Shown here piece after piece: positions 35,350 to 46,722 of a stretch of 64,000 nucleotides of DNA. The stretch is from contig JASDFA010000006.1 of NCBI GenBank assembly GCA_035772735.1, positions 25,833,501-25,897,500 on the forward strand, read 5' to 3'. Position 1 is the first letter of the stretch. The number at the start of each line of letters is the position of its first letter. The notes below the pieces were generated by a model. The model had not been told where the DNA came from, did not search any database, and saw only the letters and a list, made by a program, of their open reading frames with translations. Made by a program: the position numbers and the translations under genes. The stretch comes from Datura wrightii. Taxonomy: Eukaryota; Streptophyta; Magnoliopsida; Solanales; Solanaceae.

Positions 35350-35634
35350 AGACTTACTGCTCTATGAAGGGAAGGAGTTCCAGTGCAGCTATCATGAGGA
35401 TGACCTTGACATGTACTATCTATCATATCTGACTTGAAAAAAATAAAATAAAATTTTAGAAAAAGGTTTTAACAGATACTAAGATCATCATAATGATATT
35501 ACAAGAGATTTGCTTTAAAGACTCTAATTCTGAAAAATTGAGGCAAATGATGGAGCAACTGAATTTCCACCCAATTTAGTGAGTTAGTTGTAATATTTCA
35601 TTATTGTTCTTAGTGTCAATGAGAGTAATGTTTA
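35350..35634 (+). other. Unassigned remnant between the two copia elements, coding-like pieces
   Basis: Directly after the GAATT duplication a short open stretch reads ELDLLLYEGKEFQCSYHEDD and ends in TGA near 35,437. A second piece, DSNSEKLRQMMEQLNF, ends in TAG near 35,580. The composition looks protein-like, and the first piece stays open back across the copia-A insertion site for a few codons. I do not recognise either. They may be the tail of the LINE or of a lost host gene. Confidence 0.3.
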
Positions 35635-35639
35635 TTTGA
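35635..35639. repeat. Target-site duplication of copia-B, left copy
   Basis: TTTGA, repeated exactly at 41,605-41,609. Confidence 0.95.
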
Positions 35640-35997
35640 TGTTAAACTATAACTAATCATTCATATTTGGAGATTGATTGGGGCAGAATTACTGCCATTG
35701 CTAAGTAGAGAAATTCTCATTGAAGAAGAAAGAAATTTTACAGATTGGAAAAGAAAAGAAGAACTCAACTAATTCTTCCTATCTAACACCTTTTATAGGT
35801 GATTAGTGTGGTTAGTTAGTTGAAGACTAATGACTAAACTAACCTCCCATTTTAGACTAATTAACCAAAAGACTAAATATGTGTAACTAACTTTAACTAC
35901 CTTTACCAACTAATTCCTAACTAACTTGAGTAACCAACTCTAACTAACTCCTAACTAATTTGAATAACTAACTCTAACTAACTTGCAAATCTCAACA
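35640..35997 (-). repeat. Copia-B 3' LTR (358 bp)
   Basis: It has TGTTAAACTAT...CTCAACA ends and matches 41,247-41,604 base for base by eye. Its second half is built of short CTAACTAACT-like repeats. Confidence 0.95.
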
Positions 35998-36008
35998 CCC
36001 CCCCTCAA
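35998..36008 (-). other. Copia-B polypurine tract
   Basis: On the - strand, TTGAGGGGGGG precedes the 3' LTR. It overlaps the final codons and stop of gag-pol. Confidence 0.88.
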
Positions 36009-36500
36009 GTTGAAGGTGACGACAACTTGCCAAGGAGATTTGAGTGATTTGGACCATTCAAAGCTTTGGTTAATATGTCTTCCAGTTGACTGGTGGTGGG
36101 AACATGATGAAGCACAATGAGGCCTTCTTGAAGCTTATCACGAACAAAATGACAATCTACTTCGATGTGCTTGGTTCTTTCATGAAATACCAGATTTTTC
36201 GCAATGTGAATGGCCGCTTGACTATCACAAAACACATTCATAGGCACTGAAGGAGTTCCAGTTAGTTCCATCAATAGTCTATGCATCCAAACCAGTTCTC
36301 CAACTACCATTCGCATTGCTCTGTACTCTGCCTCTGCTGATGATAAGGAAACTGTGGTCTGCTTCTTCGATTTCCAGCTTATAGGGCTGTCTCCTAAGAA
36401 CACTATATAACCACTCACTGATTTCCTTGAATCCAAACAAGCAGCCCAGTCTGAATCGCAGTAAGCAGTGATATTGCATCCAGGTTTGTTGGACAAAAAT
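36005..36500 (-). other. pol: Copia-B RNase H domain
   Basis: YCDSDWAACLDSRKSVSGYI, SWKSKKQTTVSLSSAEAEYR and FCDSQAAIHIAKNLVFHERT carry the catalytic Asp, Glu and Asp. The end reads SQLEDILTKAL, where relatives have Ala instead of Glu. The frame is open to its natural stop. Confidence 0.92.
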
Positions 36501-36649
36501 AAACCATGATCTATGCTTCCCTTGAGATACCTGAGTACATGCATAGCTGCTCTCAAATGTGCATCTCTGGGAGCCTGGAGAAATTGGCTGAGATGCTGCA
36601 CACTATATGCTATATCAATTCTTGTGTGCGTGAGAAAGTTTAGTTTTCC

Positions 36650-37560
36650 TATCAACTTCCTGTAATAAGTGGCATCCTCAAGGAGTAAACCATCATCAGA
36701 TTTCAACTTAACTGTTGGATCAAGTGGTGAAGTTGTTGGAGTGTAAGCAGAACAATCAAAATCTCTTATCAGATCAAGAGTGAATTTCTTCTGTGAAATA
36801 AGAACTCCACTGCTTTGGAGGTTGATTTCCATTCCCAGAAAGTAATGCAGCCTACCTAAATCTTTGATCTTGAACTGGTTGTGCAGAAAAGACTTTAATG
36901 ATTCAATCTCTGCCTTGTCATTCCCTGTTACAATAATGTCATCAACATATACTGCTACAAAGATTATGGAATCCTCTACCTTCCTGAAAAATAAAGAGTA
37001 ATCACCAGATGAGTGAGTATAGCCTCTGGAAGATAAGGATGTTGCCAGTTTTTCATACCACTGTCGACTGGCCTGTTTCAGCCCATACAGAGATTTATTT
37101 AATTTGCAAACTACTCTATTATCTTGTACAATCAAACCTTGAGGCAGGGCCATGCACACTTCTTCATTCAAATCCCCATGGAGAAAGGCATTGTTTACAT
37201 CTAGCTGGTATAGATTCCAACCTACCTTAACTGCTAAACCAATCAGAAGTCTTACTGTAGTCATTTTTACAACTGGTGAGAAAGTCTCATTGTAATCTAT
37301 TCCAGCTTGTTGTGTGTATCCTTTCACAACAAGTCTGGCCTTGTATCTTTCCACAGTTCCATCTGCCTTATGCTTTACTTTATACACCCACTTGCAACCC
37401 ACAGTTTTCTTTCCAGGTGGTAGAATAACCAAGTCCCAAGTATGATTTGCATACAAAGCCTGAAACTCAAGATCCATGGCTGCCTGCCATTCAGGGTGGA
37501 GAACAGCCTCTTCATATGAGAAAGGTTCATGATCATGTGAGTGTGTCTGCTGCTGAACAA
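36650..37560 (-). other. pol: Copia-B reverse transcriptase domain
   Basis: The domain starts WQAAMDLEFQALYANHTWDL and runs through CKWVYKVKHKADGTVERYKA, LYQLDVNNAFLHGDL and KSLYGLKQASRQWYEKL to VAVYVDDIIVTGND (36,936-36,950) and LGRLHYFLGMEI. All conserved polymerase motifs are readable in an open frame. Confidence 0.93.
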
Positions 37561-37989
37561 TGGGAGTGAAAGATGCAAGAGAGGTGGGATGTGTAACAGG
37601 TGAAATAGGGGTGATTGAGGACTGGAGATTGGGAAGCTTATATGTGTAGTCTTTTAGGTATGTAGGTATGATGTGTGGTCCACTAGATTTCCTAACAGTT
37701 TGGTTAGAAGGTTGAACAATGTAACTGGAAGCAGTGGTGTTAATAGGTGAAGTGGGAATAGCAATGTCATTGCTAGGTGAAAATGTAGTAGTAGTTGCAG
37801 GTGTAGGTGCAGGTCTGGAGGTATTAGTGGTGGAATGGGAAGTGACTGAAATGGGAATACTATCATCCAGGACTAAACCATTACTAGAGATATTATTATC
37901 AGGAAGTAGCAGGGTAGAAGAGGGATCAAGTTTCTTTAATACAGAACTAAAATCAGAAATAGGAAATGTCAAGCTGAAAGGAAACACAT

Positions 37990-38820
37990 TCTCATGAAAC
38001 AGCACATCTCTGCAAATGTGTATTTTCTTAGTGCTCAAGTTTAAGACCTTGTACCCTTTTGTATTGAAAGGATATCCCACAAACACATGAGGAATGGTTC
38101 TTGGTGAAAACTTATCTTTGTGGGGTTTAACATTTGTAGGAAAGCAAAGACATCCAAAGGATTTCAAATGGGAATATGTAGGTTGTTTCTGGTACAATTT
38201 CTCAAATGGTGTACTGCCTTGTGTTGAGGTTGAGGGCAATCTATTTATCAGGTAAGTAGCAGTGAGAATGCACTCACCCCAATATTTCATTGGAAGTTTA
38301 GAATGGTATAACAAGGATCTGGCAGTTTCAAGTAGGTATTTATGTTTCCTTTCCACTACACCATTTTGTTGTGGTGTATAGGGACATGTTCTCTGATGTA
38401 GAATTCCTCTCTTATTCAGGAAATCAGAGGTTTCCTTATTAAGGAACTACAAACCATTATCAGTTCTAATACATTTTATCTTTGTAGAGAACTGATTTTC
38501 CATCAAGTAAACTAGACCTTTGATGGCTGATAAAGCATTGCTTTTGCAGCTGAGCAACTGAGTCCAGGTGGATCTGCTGAAGTCATCCACAACAGTGATA
38601 AAGTATTTATAGTTATCATGTGTTATTGTGTGGTAAGGGCCCCATAGGTTAATATGAAGTAAGTCTAGTAGTTTGGTTGATTGGGAGGCAGCCTTGGAGG
38701 GAAAAGGTAGTCTGGTTTGTCTAGCCATGGGGCAAATGGTACATAAAAAGGGTTGTTTGGGAGCAAAAGAAAATGGAATGGCAGTGATATCTTTCATCTT
38801 ACTAAAGGGCACATGTCCTA
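37990..38820 (-). other. pol: Copia-B integrase domain, first catalytic Asp lost
   Basis: The zinc finger reads LWHTRLGHVPFSKM...CTICPMARQ. The family motif HIDLWGPY reads HINLWGPY (codon AAC at 38,650-38,648), so the first of the three catalytic acids is Asn. The second is present in IRTDNG, and the Glu lies just after the amber, in ERKHKYLLETARSLL (38,353). Integration by this copy's own enzyme is unlikely. Confidence 0.88.
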
Positions 38821-39179
38821 GTCTTGTGTGCCATAAGTAGTCTACACTGTTTGCAGCAGATGTACTATCATAAGAAGTTGCATCCAAAAGATTAGAAGCA
38901 GAGATTGCAGAGACAGATTCATTCATAGAACAGGCAGTTTTATTACTTTGTTCATGGGATCTTACAGATGACATACATGATGGAATACAATCTTGAGTAA
39001 CTTCAGTAGGAACAAAAGAAGAAACAGAAGGAAAAGAACAACTACTAGACAAAGACTGGTGAGTAAAATTCACACAGCTTGAAGCTGAATCTGAAGAGGT
39101 ATGGCACTTTGGACAAATGTAATACAATCCATTCCTTGCTCTACCAATTGCCAGAGGGCTCTTCAGTGAAGGGCCCTGC

Positions 39180-39607
39180 ATAAGACAAGTAATGCTATTA
39201 AAACTGACAACTCCTTTAAGTTGTGTGGCCAAACAATGAACTGAAATCAAGTTGAACTTAAAACTAGGCACAAACAATACTCTTTGTAAGGTTAGGACTG
39301 GACCTAAATGTACTTCTCCTATTTCAGTCACTTTTACTTTGTAGCCATTTGGTAATGTGATTAGAAAAGGGTATGGCAAGGTTCTAATTTTGACTAGAAG
39401 GCTTTTGTTGAATGTCATATGGTTTGTAGCTCCTGAATCTATAATCCAAGAGTCAGCAGACAGACTTACACATGCACAAGATAAGTCACCAATCTCAGTT
39501 ATAGAGGAATGACATGCTATTATACCTGCCAGATTTGCCACTGCTTGTCCATTGAATAGATTCTCTGCATAGCTTTTGCTGTTGACAGTGGAATGATTCT
39601 CCTTCAC
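39180..39607 (-). other. pol: Copia-B protease domain
   Basis: The active-site loop SWIIDSGATNHMT has its Asp at 39,439-39,437. TEIGEVHLGPVLTLQRVLFV and FKFNLISVHCLATQL follow. The loop is intact, so this domain looks functional. Confidence 0.88.
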
Positions 39608-39779
39608 CTGGATATTTCCTAGATACTTTAGCAGCTTGTCATATTGGTCTCTAGTCAGATCAAGTTCACAGTTATTATCTTTATCATATCCCTTGGTTAA
39701 TGCTCCCTCACTACTGCTAGGTTCATTGATTGATGCAGTTGCTGCTGTGCCTGAGTGTCTGCCTTTTGTGAACCTGAAA

Positions 39780-40783
39780 TCTTGTGGAAATCCATGCAGT
39801 CTGTAACACTTGTTTTCAGTATGCCCTTGCTTCTTACAGTAGTCACAAAACAGAAGAGATCTGTTGTTGTTATTGTGTAGGCCTCCAGTTTTATAACTAC
39901 CTTTTTCACCACTCCTTTGAGTATAGTTGGTCTTGAAATCTCCTGTATTTTGCTTCAGTCCTTGTGCTCTCTAGTTGTTGAGTCCATTTACATTCCTAAC
40001 TGCACTACTGGTTCCTGCATTTGCAGTTAGTGAAGTAGATTCCAAAGGAATTCTGTTGTGTGGTCTGAGTTCTCTTTGCCTTTCTTCCTGCACCAAAATG
40101 GAAAAAGCTTGAGCCATGGTTGGCAAGGGATTCATCATCAAGATGTTCCCTCTAACCACTGTGTAAACATCATTTAACCCCATAAGAAATTGGATAAGTC
40201 TTCTGTCCTGTTCTGCCTTGTGCATCTTTGCTTTGCCACCACAAGTGCATGCACACACACACTGTATGTTGGCATCTAAGGTACTGAGCTCTTCCCAAAG
40301 TTTTCGAAAGGTTGTGTAGTAGGTTGTGATGTCCAAATTTCCTTGTGTTTGATCACTGATTTCCTGCTGCAGTTGGTACAGCTTCGCACCATTTGTCTGA
40401 TCATATCTTTCCTCCAATTCATCCCATAGTTCTTTCGCATTATTTACATACTGCAAGCTATCACTCAAGTCTTTTGACAGAGAGTTTAAGATCCAGCAAG
40501 TCACCATATCATCACACCTTTCCCACTGTGTGAAGCATGGAGAATCAACACTAGGTTTCATGATCTTACCATTGATGAAACCTAGTTTGTTCTTCACAGA
40601 TAAGGCTCGTAATACACTCCTCCTCTATGATCTATATCCAGATCCATCAAAGGAAGTAGGAGTTATGGATGTCCCAGCATTTTCTGAAGGATGAACATAG
40701 AAAGCATTGTTGAAGTCTGCAGATGTCCCAGCATTCTCTGTGGGATGAACTTCAGATCGACTTTCATCCAGATTGTTTTCCAT
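39780..40783 (-). other. gag: Copia-B Gag domain and zinc knuckle
   Basis: From 40,600 the UBN2-type gag reads KNKLGFINGKI, VTCWILNSLSKDLSDSLQYV, ELWDELEERYDQTNGAKLY and FLMGLNDVYTVVRGNILMM, with a Cys-rich CVCACTCGGK insert. An intact CCHC zinc knuckle (CDYCKKQGHTENKC) lies near 39,800-39,850, in the same frame beyond the amber at 39,971. Gag would coat the RNA in cytoplasmic particles. Confidence 0.88.
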
Positions 40784-41234
40784 GATCAAGGCAGACTGAG
40801 AAGCAGAATGAGTGAAGGAGGACGAATAGATCAAATGATCAACCACAACAACAATCTAAGTGTCGAACCAGAAGAAGGGAGAATGAACAAATTTTAAGAT
40901 CAAGGATCAGGAGAACAGGACTAAACTGAGAGAAAGTTAGAATGAGTATGATATATCAACTAACACCTATCAAACAGCTTGTAAACTATCTTCAATCCAG
41001 CAGTCTTATGCTGCAGGATTTCAGATCCAAATCACGCAGAAACAATGAATTTTACTGGACTAATCAAAAATGAACAAGGAAATGTTACCAGACAGATCGA
41101 AAAGAAGAAGAAAACAGAACAAAAACCAGATCAAAAAAGGACTGAAATCTGGATCGAAAATGCAAATCTAGTCAGTGATTAGGCTGTTTGAAAACACAGC
41201 TGTGTGCTTGATAATCCTCCATTAATCATCCCTT
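40784..41234 (-). other. Copia-B leader
   Basis: An untranslated stretch between primer site and gag. It is purine-rich on the + strand, with no recognisable gene. Confidence 0.6.
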
Positions 41235-41246
41235 GCTCTGATACCA
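41235..41246 (-). other. Copia-B primer-binding site
   Basis: On the - strand, TGGTATCAGAGC touches the right LTR, a perfect match to the plant initiator-Met primer site. Confidence 0.95.
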
Positions 41247-41604
41247 TGTTAAACTATAACTAATCATTCATATTTGGAGATTGATTGGGGCAGAATTACT
41301 GCCATTGCTAAGTAGAGAAATTCTCATTGAAGAAGAAAGAAATTTTACAGATTGGAAAAGAAAAGAAGAACTCAACTAATTCTTCCTATCTAACACCTTT
41401 TATAGGTGATTAGTGTGGTTAGTTAGTTGAAGACTAATGACTAAACTAACCTCCCATTTTAGACTAATTAACCAAAAGACTAAATATGTGTAACTAACTT
41501 TAACTACCTTTACCAACTAATTCCTAACTAACTTGAGTAACCAACTCTAACTAACTCCTAACTAATTTGAATAACTAACTCTAACTAACTTGCAAATCTC
41601 AACA
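41247..41604 (-). repeat. Copia-B 5' LTR (358 bp)
   Basis: Identical by eye to 35,640-35,997. It would carry the element's promoter, reading leftward. Confidence 0.95.
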
Positions 41605-41609
41605 TTTGA
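41605..41609. repeat. Target-site duplication of copia-B, right copy
   Basis: TTTGA, identical to 35,635-35,639. Confidence 0.95.
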
Positions 41610-44090
41610 TTTCTTTACTATTTGATGTAAAGCCAATCAACTTGTGCTTAGGCTATAGAAGTCTGTGAGGTAATGCAGTATTTATGATTTTTGTCCTGCT
41701 GCAAGTACTTATATTATGTAAATATTTACTTTGGTAACAAAAAAAAACTTAAATTTTGCAGTAAACTCATAAAAATTTATTTTATTTATAGAAAAAGGTT
41801 AAAAATATCCTTTCACATATTGAAAATAATTTGAATTATTTTAATATTTTTCTTTTTAATCTTTTAAAATTCATCTTTTTTAATTTTTTAAACATATAAT
41901 TCTTTTTATATTATCTATATTTATTTATTTATTTCTCATTTTCAATTTTTTCTTCGCGTGCTTTCATTTAATTTCTTCTGTTTTACTTTTTAAATTTTGT
42001 TTTTTTCATTTTGTTTAGCTATGTCATTAGTCCAATTTTTTTTTTCTGAAAAAACTATACCTCCTAATATTAGAAAGAGAGTCATCCACAAGCTTGGCTT
42101 ATAATGAGCAATATTAGAATTGATGGATTTCTTTTCATTAAATATTTGAACAATATTATGAGCTTATGATTGTAAATATTAAATTTTTTATCAAATATAC
42201 AGTCCATAATGTTTGTGCAAAATGTGTGCTAAAATTTAATTAAAATAATTTTTTTTTCAATATTAGTTGTATATCTATAATTGTTTAATACTATATACTC
42301 AAACAATACTATATGTCTTAAATAACTAGTGATAAATAAAATTTACTGATAAGTTTCAAAAATAAAATTTTCAAAAGATTTAAAGATATTTCATATTTAG
42401 ACAAATTTATCAAACACTAACGTCTATTTTTTTTATAAGTAACTTTATTTTTAAAATTTAAAATATCTAACTATCATTACTAAAAAATTTATTATTTTTT
42501 CATTAAAGTTTTTCACTGGAAATGTTAAGTGGTCATTTTCATTGATATTTTGATTGAATCGGCATTAAAAAAAATAATAGTGTTTTCACATAAAAAAAAT
42601 TCATGAAGCTTCACAATATTTCGGAGAGAATCTGTTTTCCACCATGCATTTTTCCAGTGACTAGTTTGATAAGAAATTGGTGAAAAAATTATGTTTATAA
42701 CACAAATTTTCTATTAATTTGTGATGAAAAAGAATCCATATTTCTAATAATATATGTAATAAGATTTCTGAAATCAAATATTATATTTATAATTATACTG
42801 TTTATTACGTTATGGTAGATTAATATATCTTTGTAATTGTAATATTATATATCTACTATTTTAATAATTATACTAAATGTAATTACAAAATGACTTTTCA
42901 TACAAATGCTTAACTGGTAGCTAGACTCATCAATGAAGCAGATTGGTAATGATAGAAGGGCACAAAGAAAGAACGAAACGGAAGGGGGAAACATACACTT
43001 TATGGTTCTTAGTTTAAACTGAAAATGCTTGTTGATCTAGTAGGAGGGAGAAAGGATAAATATATATAAAATAAAAAACTTTAAAACTTTTAATAGAAAG
43101 ATTTGTACTAGTTCTTTATGAGGAAGTGGTTTAATTTAAAGTTGAGAATCATAGTGTAATTAAAATAATGTTGACGAAAAGGGGAAATCATTATTTTTGT
43201 GCCATTACCAATTTTATATATCAAAGAATATATAGTTTATGATGACAAAAGATAGCCTTCTTAATGAGTGGGTGCATCGCATTTATACTTCAAGTGGAGC
43301 TTAAAGCATCAAGTAATATTTCTTCAAACAAATAAAAATAACTACGTTTAGGCATGTAGATTCTCAATTATGTTAATAATTGATTAAACTTATAAAATAT
43401 TCTTCTTCTATTTAGTTATTATTGTCACAATAATTGATATTTTATGTAGGAAAATATGAGAGCTATAAAACATATTTATTTTTTTGAAAATTGATACATA
43501 CTACATAGAGATACAATCAATGAACTGAAAATTTGTTTCTGAAAAAAGCTTGTAATTTATAAAGGTAACTTCGAGAAACTTTATATTAAAATATTGATAT
43601 TTCAAAATACAAAGATTATTGTGGAATAATCTACAATGGAGTAGCTGAGAAAATTAGTTCGGGGAAACTATTTAGTTAAAGAAAAGGAAAATAATTGATA
43701 TTTGTTATTTTCACAAATATTATGTATCACATCAAACATAACTTCTATATTTATTTGAAATTGCGATACTTTTACAAAAAATTAAGATACATAGCTAGAG
43801 TTTGAGTTTAGTAGCAAAAACATTCAATACGCGTGTCTTTTTATTTCAAACTTAAAAACAAATGTATCTCATAAAATATAGTGATATACAAGTGATTTTT
43901 GATGAGGTAGAATGATTTTTGGTGATGATACAAATATATTTTATAAAATAAAAATGTCATATCTTGATATGAATATAATGTATATATTTTGAAACAAAAT
44001 ATAATGTATATATTTTGAAACAAACTATTATTATATTTTGTAAATATATATACTATTGCTATATTTTGTAATTATCCATACATATATGTG
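41610..44090. other. AT-rich intergenic DNA, nothing recognised
   Basis: A short A-run near 41,740 (GGTAACAAAAAAAAAC) could be the tail of the degraded LINE that begins at 29,493. The rest is AT-rich with stops in all frames and no recognisable element. Confidence 0.5.
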
Positions 44091-44120
44091 TGTGTGTATG
44101 TGTGTGTATATATATATATA
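44091..44120. repeat. TG/TA microsatellite
   Basis: A run of TG dinucleotides passes into TA dinucleotides. It is a low-complexity repeat with no other feature. Confidence 0.85.
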
Positions 44121-45611
44121 GAATTCCTCTTTTTCACTCTTACCACGCGGGCCCAAGAATTGTTATCAATATAATTGTGAGGTAGGGCCAGCGAGAGGAG
44201 CTCATGGGCCCAATTTGGGCCTAACCCAGCAATGGACAATACCTGTGGATTGACATAAATTGGTGGACCCAAATATGAATTTAACTTTTATATGCCTCGA
44301 TCTTTCTTCTTGTTCACAAAAAATATATTTTCTAGGCTTGAAGCCATAGATCATAGGCTATAGGCTATAGACGATAGGCTAGGTTAGGGTTCCAAATTGA
44401 AAGGAACAAGAAACAAATTGATGACTACATTTAAATATGATTCTCTACTCTAGTTCCAAATATAGCAACATTTTATCTTTAGCCTAATCTTCTCATTTCT
44501 AAATAGAGTGGTCCTACTAATATGTGATGCCCACTTATCGTAAATTCGTTCTTGACCCGTATGAAATATGCTGTCAGCGAACTATATGTACAGAGATTTG
44601 ATATTAATTAAGTAGTTCAGTAATCTTTTTGTCACGCTTGATACAAATATGATACTAATATACATTTTGAAACTTTTTCAAAGTTTATCGATCAAATTAA
44701 AACTCTAATAAAATACTAATTTGATATATATATATATATTTCAAGCAGAAAATAATAGGCGACACATATTCACTATTGGTAATGCACATCTAGTAAATTA
44801 ACTCTTCGGAGGACCCACACGAAGAAATCTTCCGCCTATTATATTGTATTATTATAAAGCATTGTCTTATTGTGGTGTCGAACTCATTTTCTCTTTCAAT
44901 TGACTCAATAGGTGTAAGATTTCAAAGCTCTAATTTTACTTATCCTAGTTTGAATTTTCAAGAAAATGACTCTCAAGATAAAATAACATGAATAAAATGA
45001 TTGAAAACACGTGAACAGAATCATAGGTTCCTATTGTCTGAAAATTAGCTCAGTTGAACGACCACACATTTTGAAAACAGAAGTCTGAATAAGACAGATC
45101 GAAAGATCTTTTTTTTTTTGTTGTTGTTGATATTGTTGTATTATTGTAGTTCATCTTCTATTTTCCTAGGATGTTATAACGTCAGAAAATTAAGAATTAC
45201 TTATTACACACATTGTATTGTAGTACTAGGATACAAGGGAATGATGTCTGCAATGGTCATATGCATTAATTTGTTATGATATAAAATTAATAATATTATT
45301 TATTACCTTCCGTTCACAAACAAAACATCGTAACTAATATCCAGTTTGGTCAAGCTTGTAAAAGATTTAAAATACTTCTTATTTTTTCTATATTTAAGCA
45401 CACTTAGTTTAGAGAATGAAAGTATTTGACAAAGTTTTTCACGAAGTATTTTTAAGTAGTGAAAATTCTTTTCTACTTTTTAAATAGAAGCTAAAAAAAT
45501 AGTTTTTTCAAAAAATAAGTGATTTGAATATTTTTTAGGATAAGATTATCCACATCAAAAATTTATTTTTATCAAATTAATTAATAATAACTTCCTTTTA
45601 TCGTATAAGGC
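44121..45611. other. Intergenic DNA, nothing recognised
   Basis: A more GC-rich patch at 44,140-44,270 has no recognisable coding content. A T-run followed by GTTGTTGTTG at about 45,110-45,150 looks like a non-LTR element tail, but no body precedes it. Confidence 0.4.
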
Positions 45612-46722
45612 TAGTCAAGGTGAGAGAGAAGGTTAAGATGGCGAAGTTGGAGGTTACAACAGCTAAGACGATAATTTCTGAACGCTTGTATGAAAAACTA
45701 TAGGACAAAGATGGGGATAAAAAGTTGTGCAGGCTAACCAAAACAATAGAAAGGAGGATCTGAGACCTGGATCAAATGAGGTGTATAAAAAATGAGGAAG
45801 ATAAAGTAATAGCGAAAGAGGCATACATTGGACAAAGATGACAAATATACTGCTATAAACTCTTGAATAAAGAGAGGGACATGAATATTGTGTTGGGGGA
45901 TTTAGAACACTCGAAGAGTTGTCAGGACTTTGTTTGTTAATGGGACATGATATTTGAGGAGGTTAAAAGAGCTATTCATAAGATGAGAATTAAAGGGAAG
46001 GGCGACAAGGCTAAAGGAGATTTCGGTGGAATTATGAAAGAGCACAGATGAGGCTCATCTGGAGTGGATAACTGAGTTGTTTAACGTTATTTTTAAAATA
46101 TCAAAATGCTTGATGGTTTGAGCATGTGAAAAGGAGATATTCAAGAAAAGATAGGAGTGACCTATGTGGCGAACAAGAGGAGAGAAGCGAGACTGAGTTG
46201 GTTTGAGCATGTGAAAAGAAGATGCACAGATGCCCTGGTGTGTAGGTGTAAAAGATTGACTATAGTGGATCTAAGGAGAGGCAGAAGTAGGTAGAAGAAG
46301 TATTGGGGAGAAGTGATTAGACAGGACATGACACTCCTTCAACTTACCGAGGACATTACCCTAGATAGAAGGATTTGGAGGTCAAGAATTAGGGTAGAAG
46401 GTTAGTAGGTACTCAAGCATTGTCTAGTTTTCTTACCAGTATCATTATTACCTCCCTCCATCTTATTCTTTGATTTTATTATTTTTTTCTTTTTTTAAAT
46501 TTATCATATTATTTGCTGTTGATATTGTTCTTTTTTTTTTAAAAAAAAATGGCTTTTTCATTACGATATTTCTTTTCAAACTTGCTTTGATATGCTTTAC
46601 TTGAACTAAGGGACTTTCGAAAATAACCTCTAAACTTTCACAAGGTAGGAATAAGGTCTGTGTATACACTATTCTCCCAGACCTCATTTGTGGGTTACAT
46701 TCAGTATATTGTTGTTGTTGTT
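45612..46722 (+). mobile_element. RTE-type LINE remnant, internally deleted
   Basis: The left part (45,618-46,095) reads IERR then a stop then DLDQMRCIK, YKLLNKERDMNIVLGDLEHS and EEVKRAIHKMR, the region ahead of reverse transcriptase. The right part (46,160-46,410) reads ARLSWFEHVKRR, DLRRGRSR and, in another frame, the YWGEVIRQDM and DRRIWRSRIRVEG end typical of RTE elements in dicots. The polymerase core between them is missing. The 3' UTR (46,570-46,708) has the conserved AAGGTAGGAATAAGGTCTGTG block and ends in a (TTG)n tail at 46,709-46,722. Confidence 0.85.

Larger units (their letters stand above)
36005..40783 (-). pseudogene. gag-pol: Copia-B gag-pol polyprotein (one frame, three amber codons)
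   Basis: The ATG at 40,783-40,781 (MENNLDESRSEV) opens one frame of 1,593 codons to the stop at 36,005. An upstream GTG-led extension to 40,846 is not needed. The only interruptions are TAG at 40,625-40,627 (Trp in relatives), 39,971-39,973 (probably Gln) and 38,447-38,449 (Glu in relatives). The order is gag, zinc knuckle, protease, integrase, reverse transcriptase, RNase H, as in Ty1/copia. The frame is never shifted, which is unusual in this window and fits the identical LTRs. The integrase also carries an Asp-to-Asn change at its first catalytic residue, so the copy is probably not autonomous. Confidence 0.93.
35640..41604 (-). mobile_element. Copia-B: young Ty1/copia retrotransposon
   Basis: A complete element on the - strand with two 358-bp LTRs that I read as identical, an exact TTTGA duplication, a perfect initiator-Met primer site touching the right LTR and a polypurine tract touching the left LTR. 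A single gag-pol frame spans 40,783 to 36,005 with three TAG codons and no frameshift. Identical LTRs mean recent insertion, because the two LTRs are copied from one template at transposition. It lies in the same degraded background as copia-A. Confidence 0.96.

Noticed and set aside
39697..39912. Alternative open frame over the copia-B zinc knuckle
   Set aside because: The main gag-pol frame codes an intact CCHC knuckle through the same bases; the other frame is a shadow.
44072..44272. GC-richer patch with a short open stretch on the - strand
   Set aside because: The predicted residues at one end come from the TG/TA microsatellite. Nothing in the rest resembles a known protein.
45100..45150. 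T-run followed by GTTGTTGTTG, like a SINE or RTE tail
   Set aside because: No SINE head, polymerase III boxes or RTE 3' UTR block precedes it.
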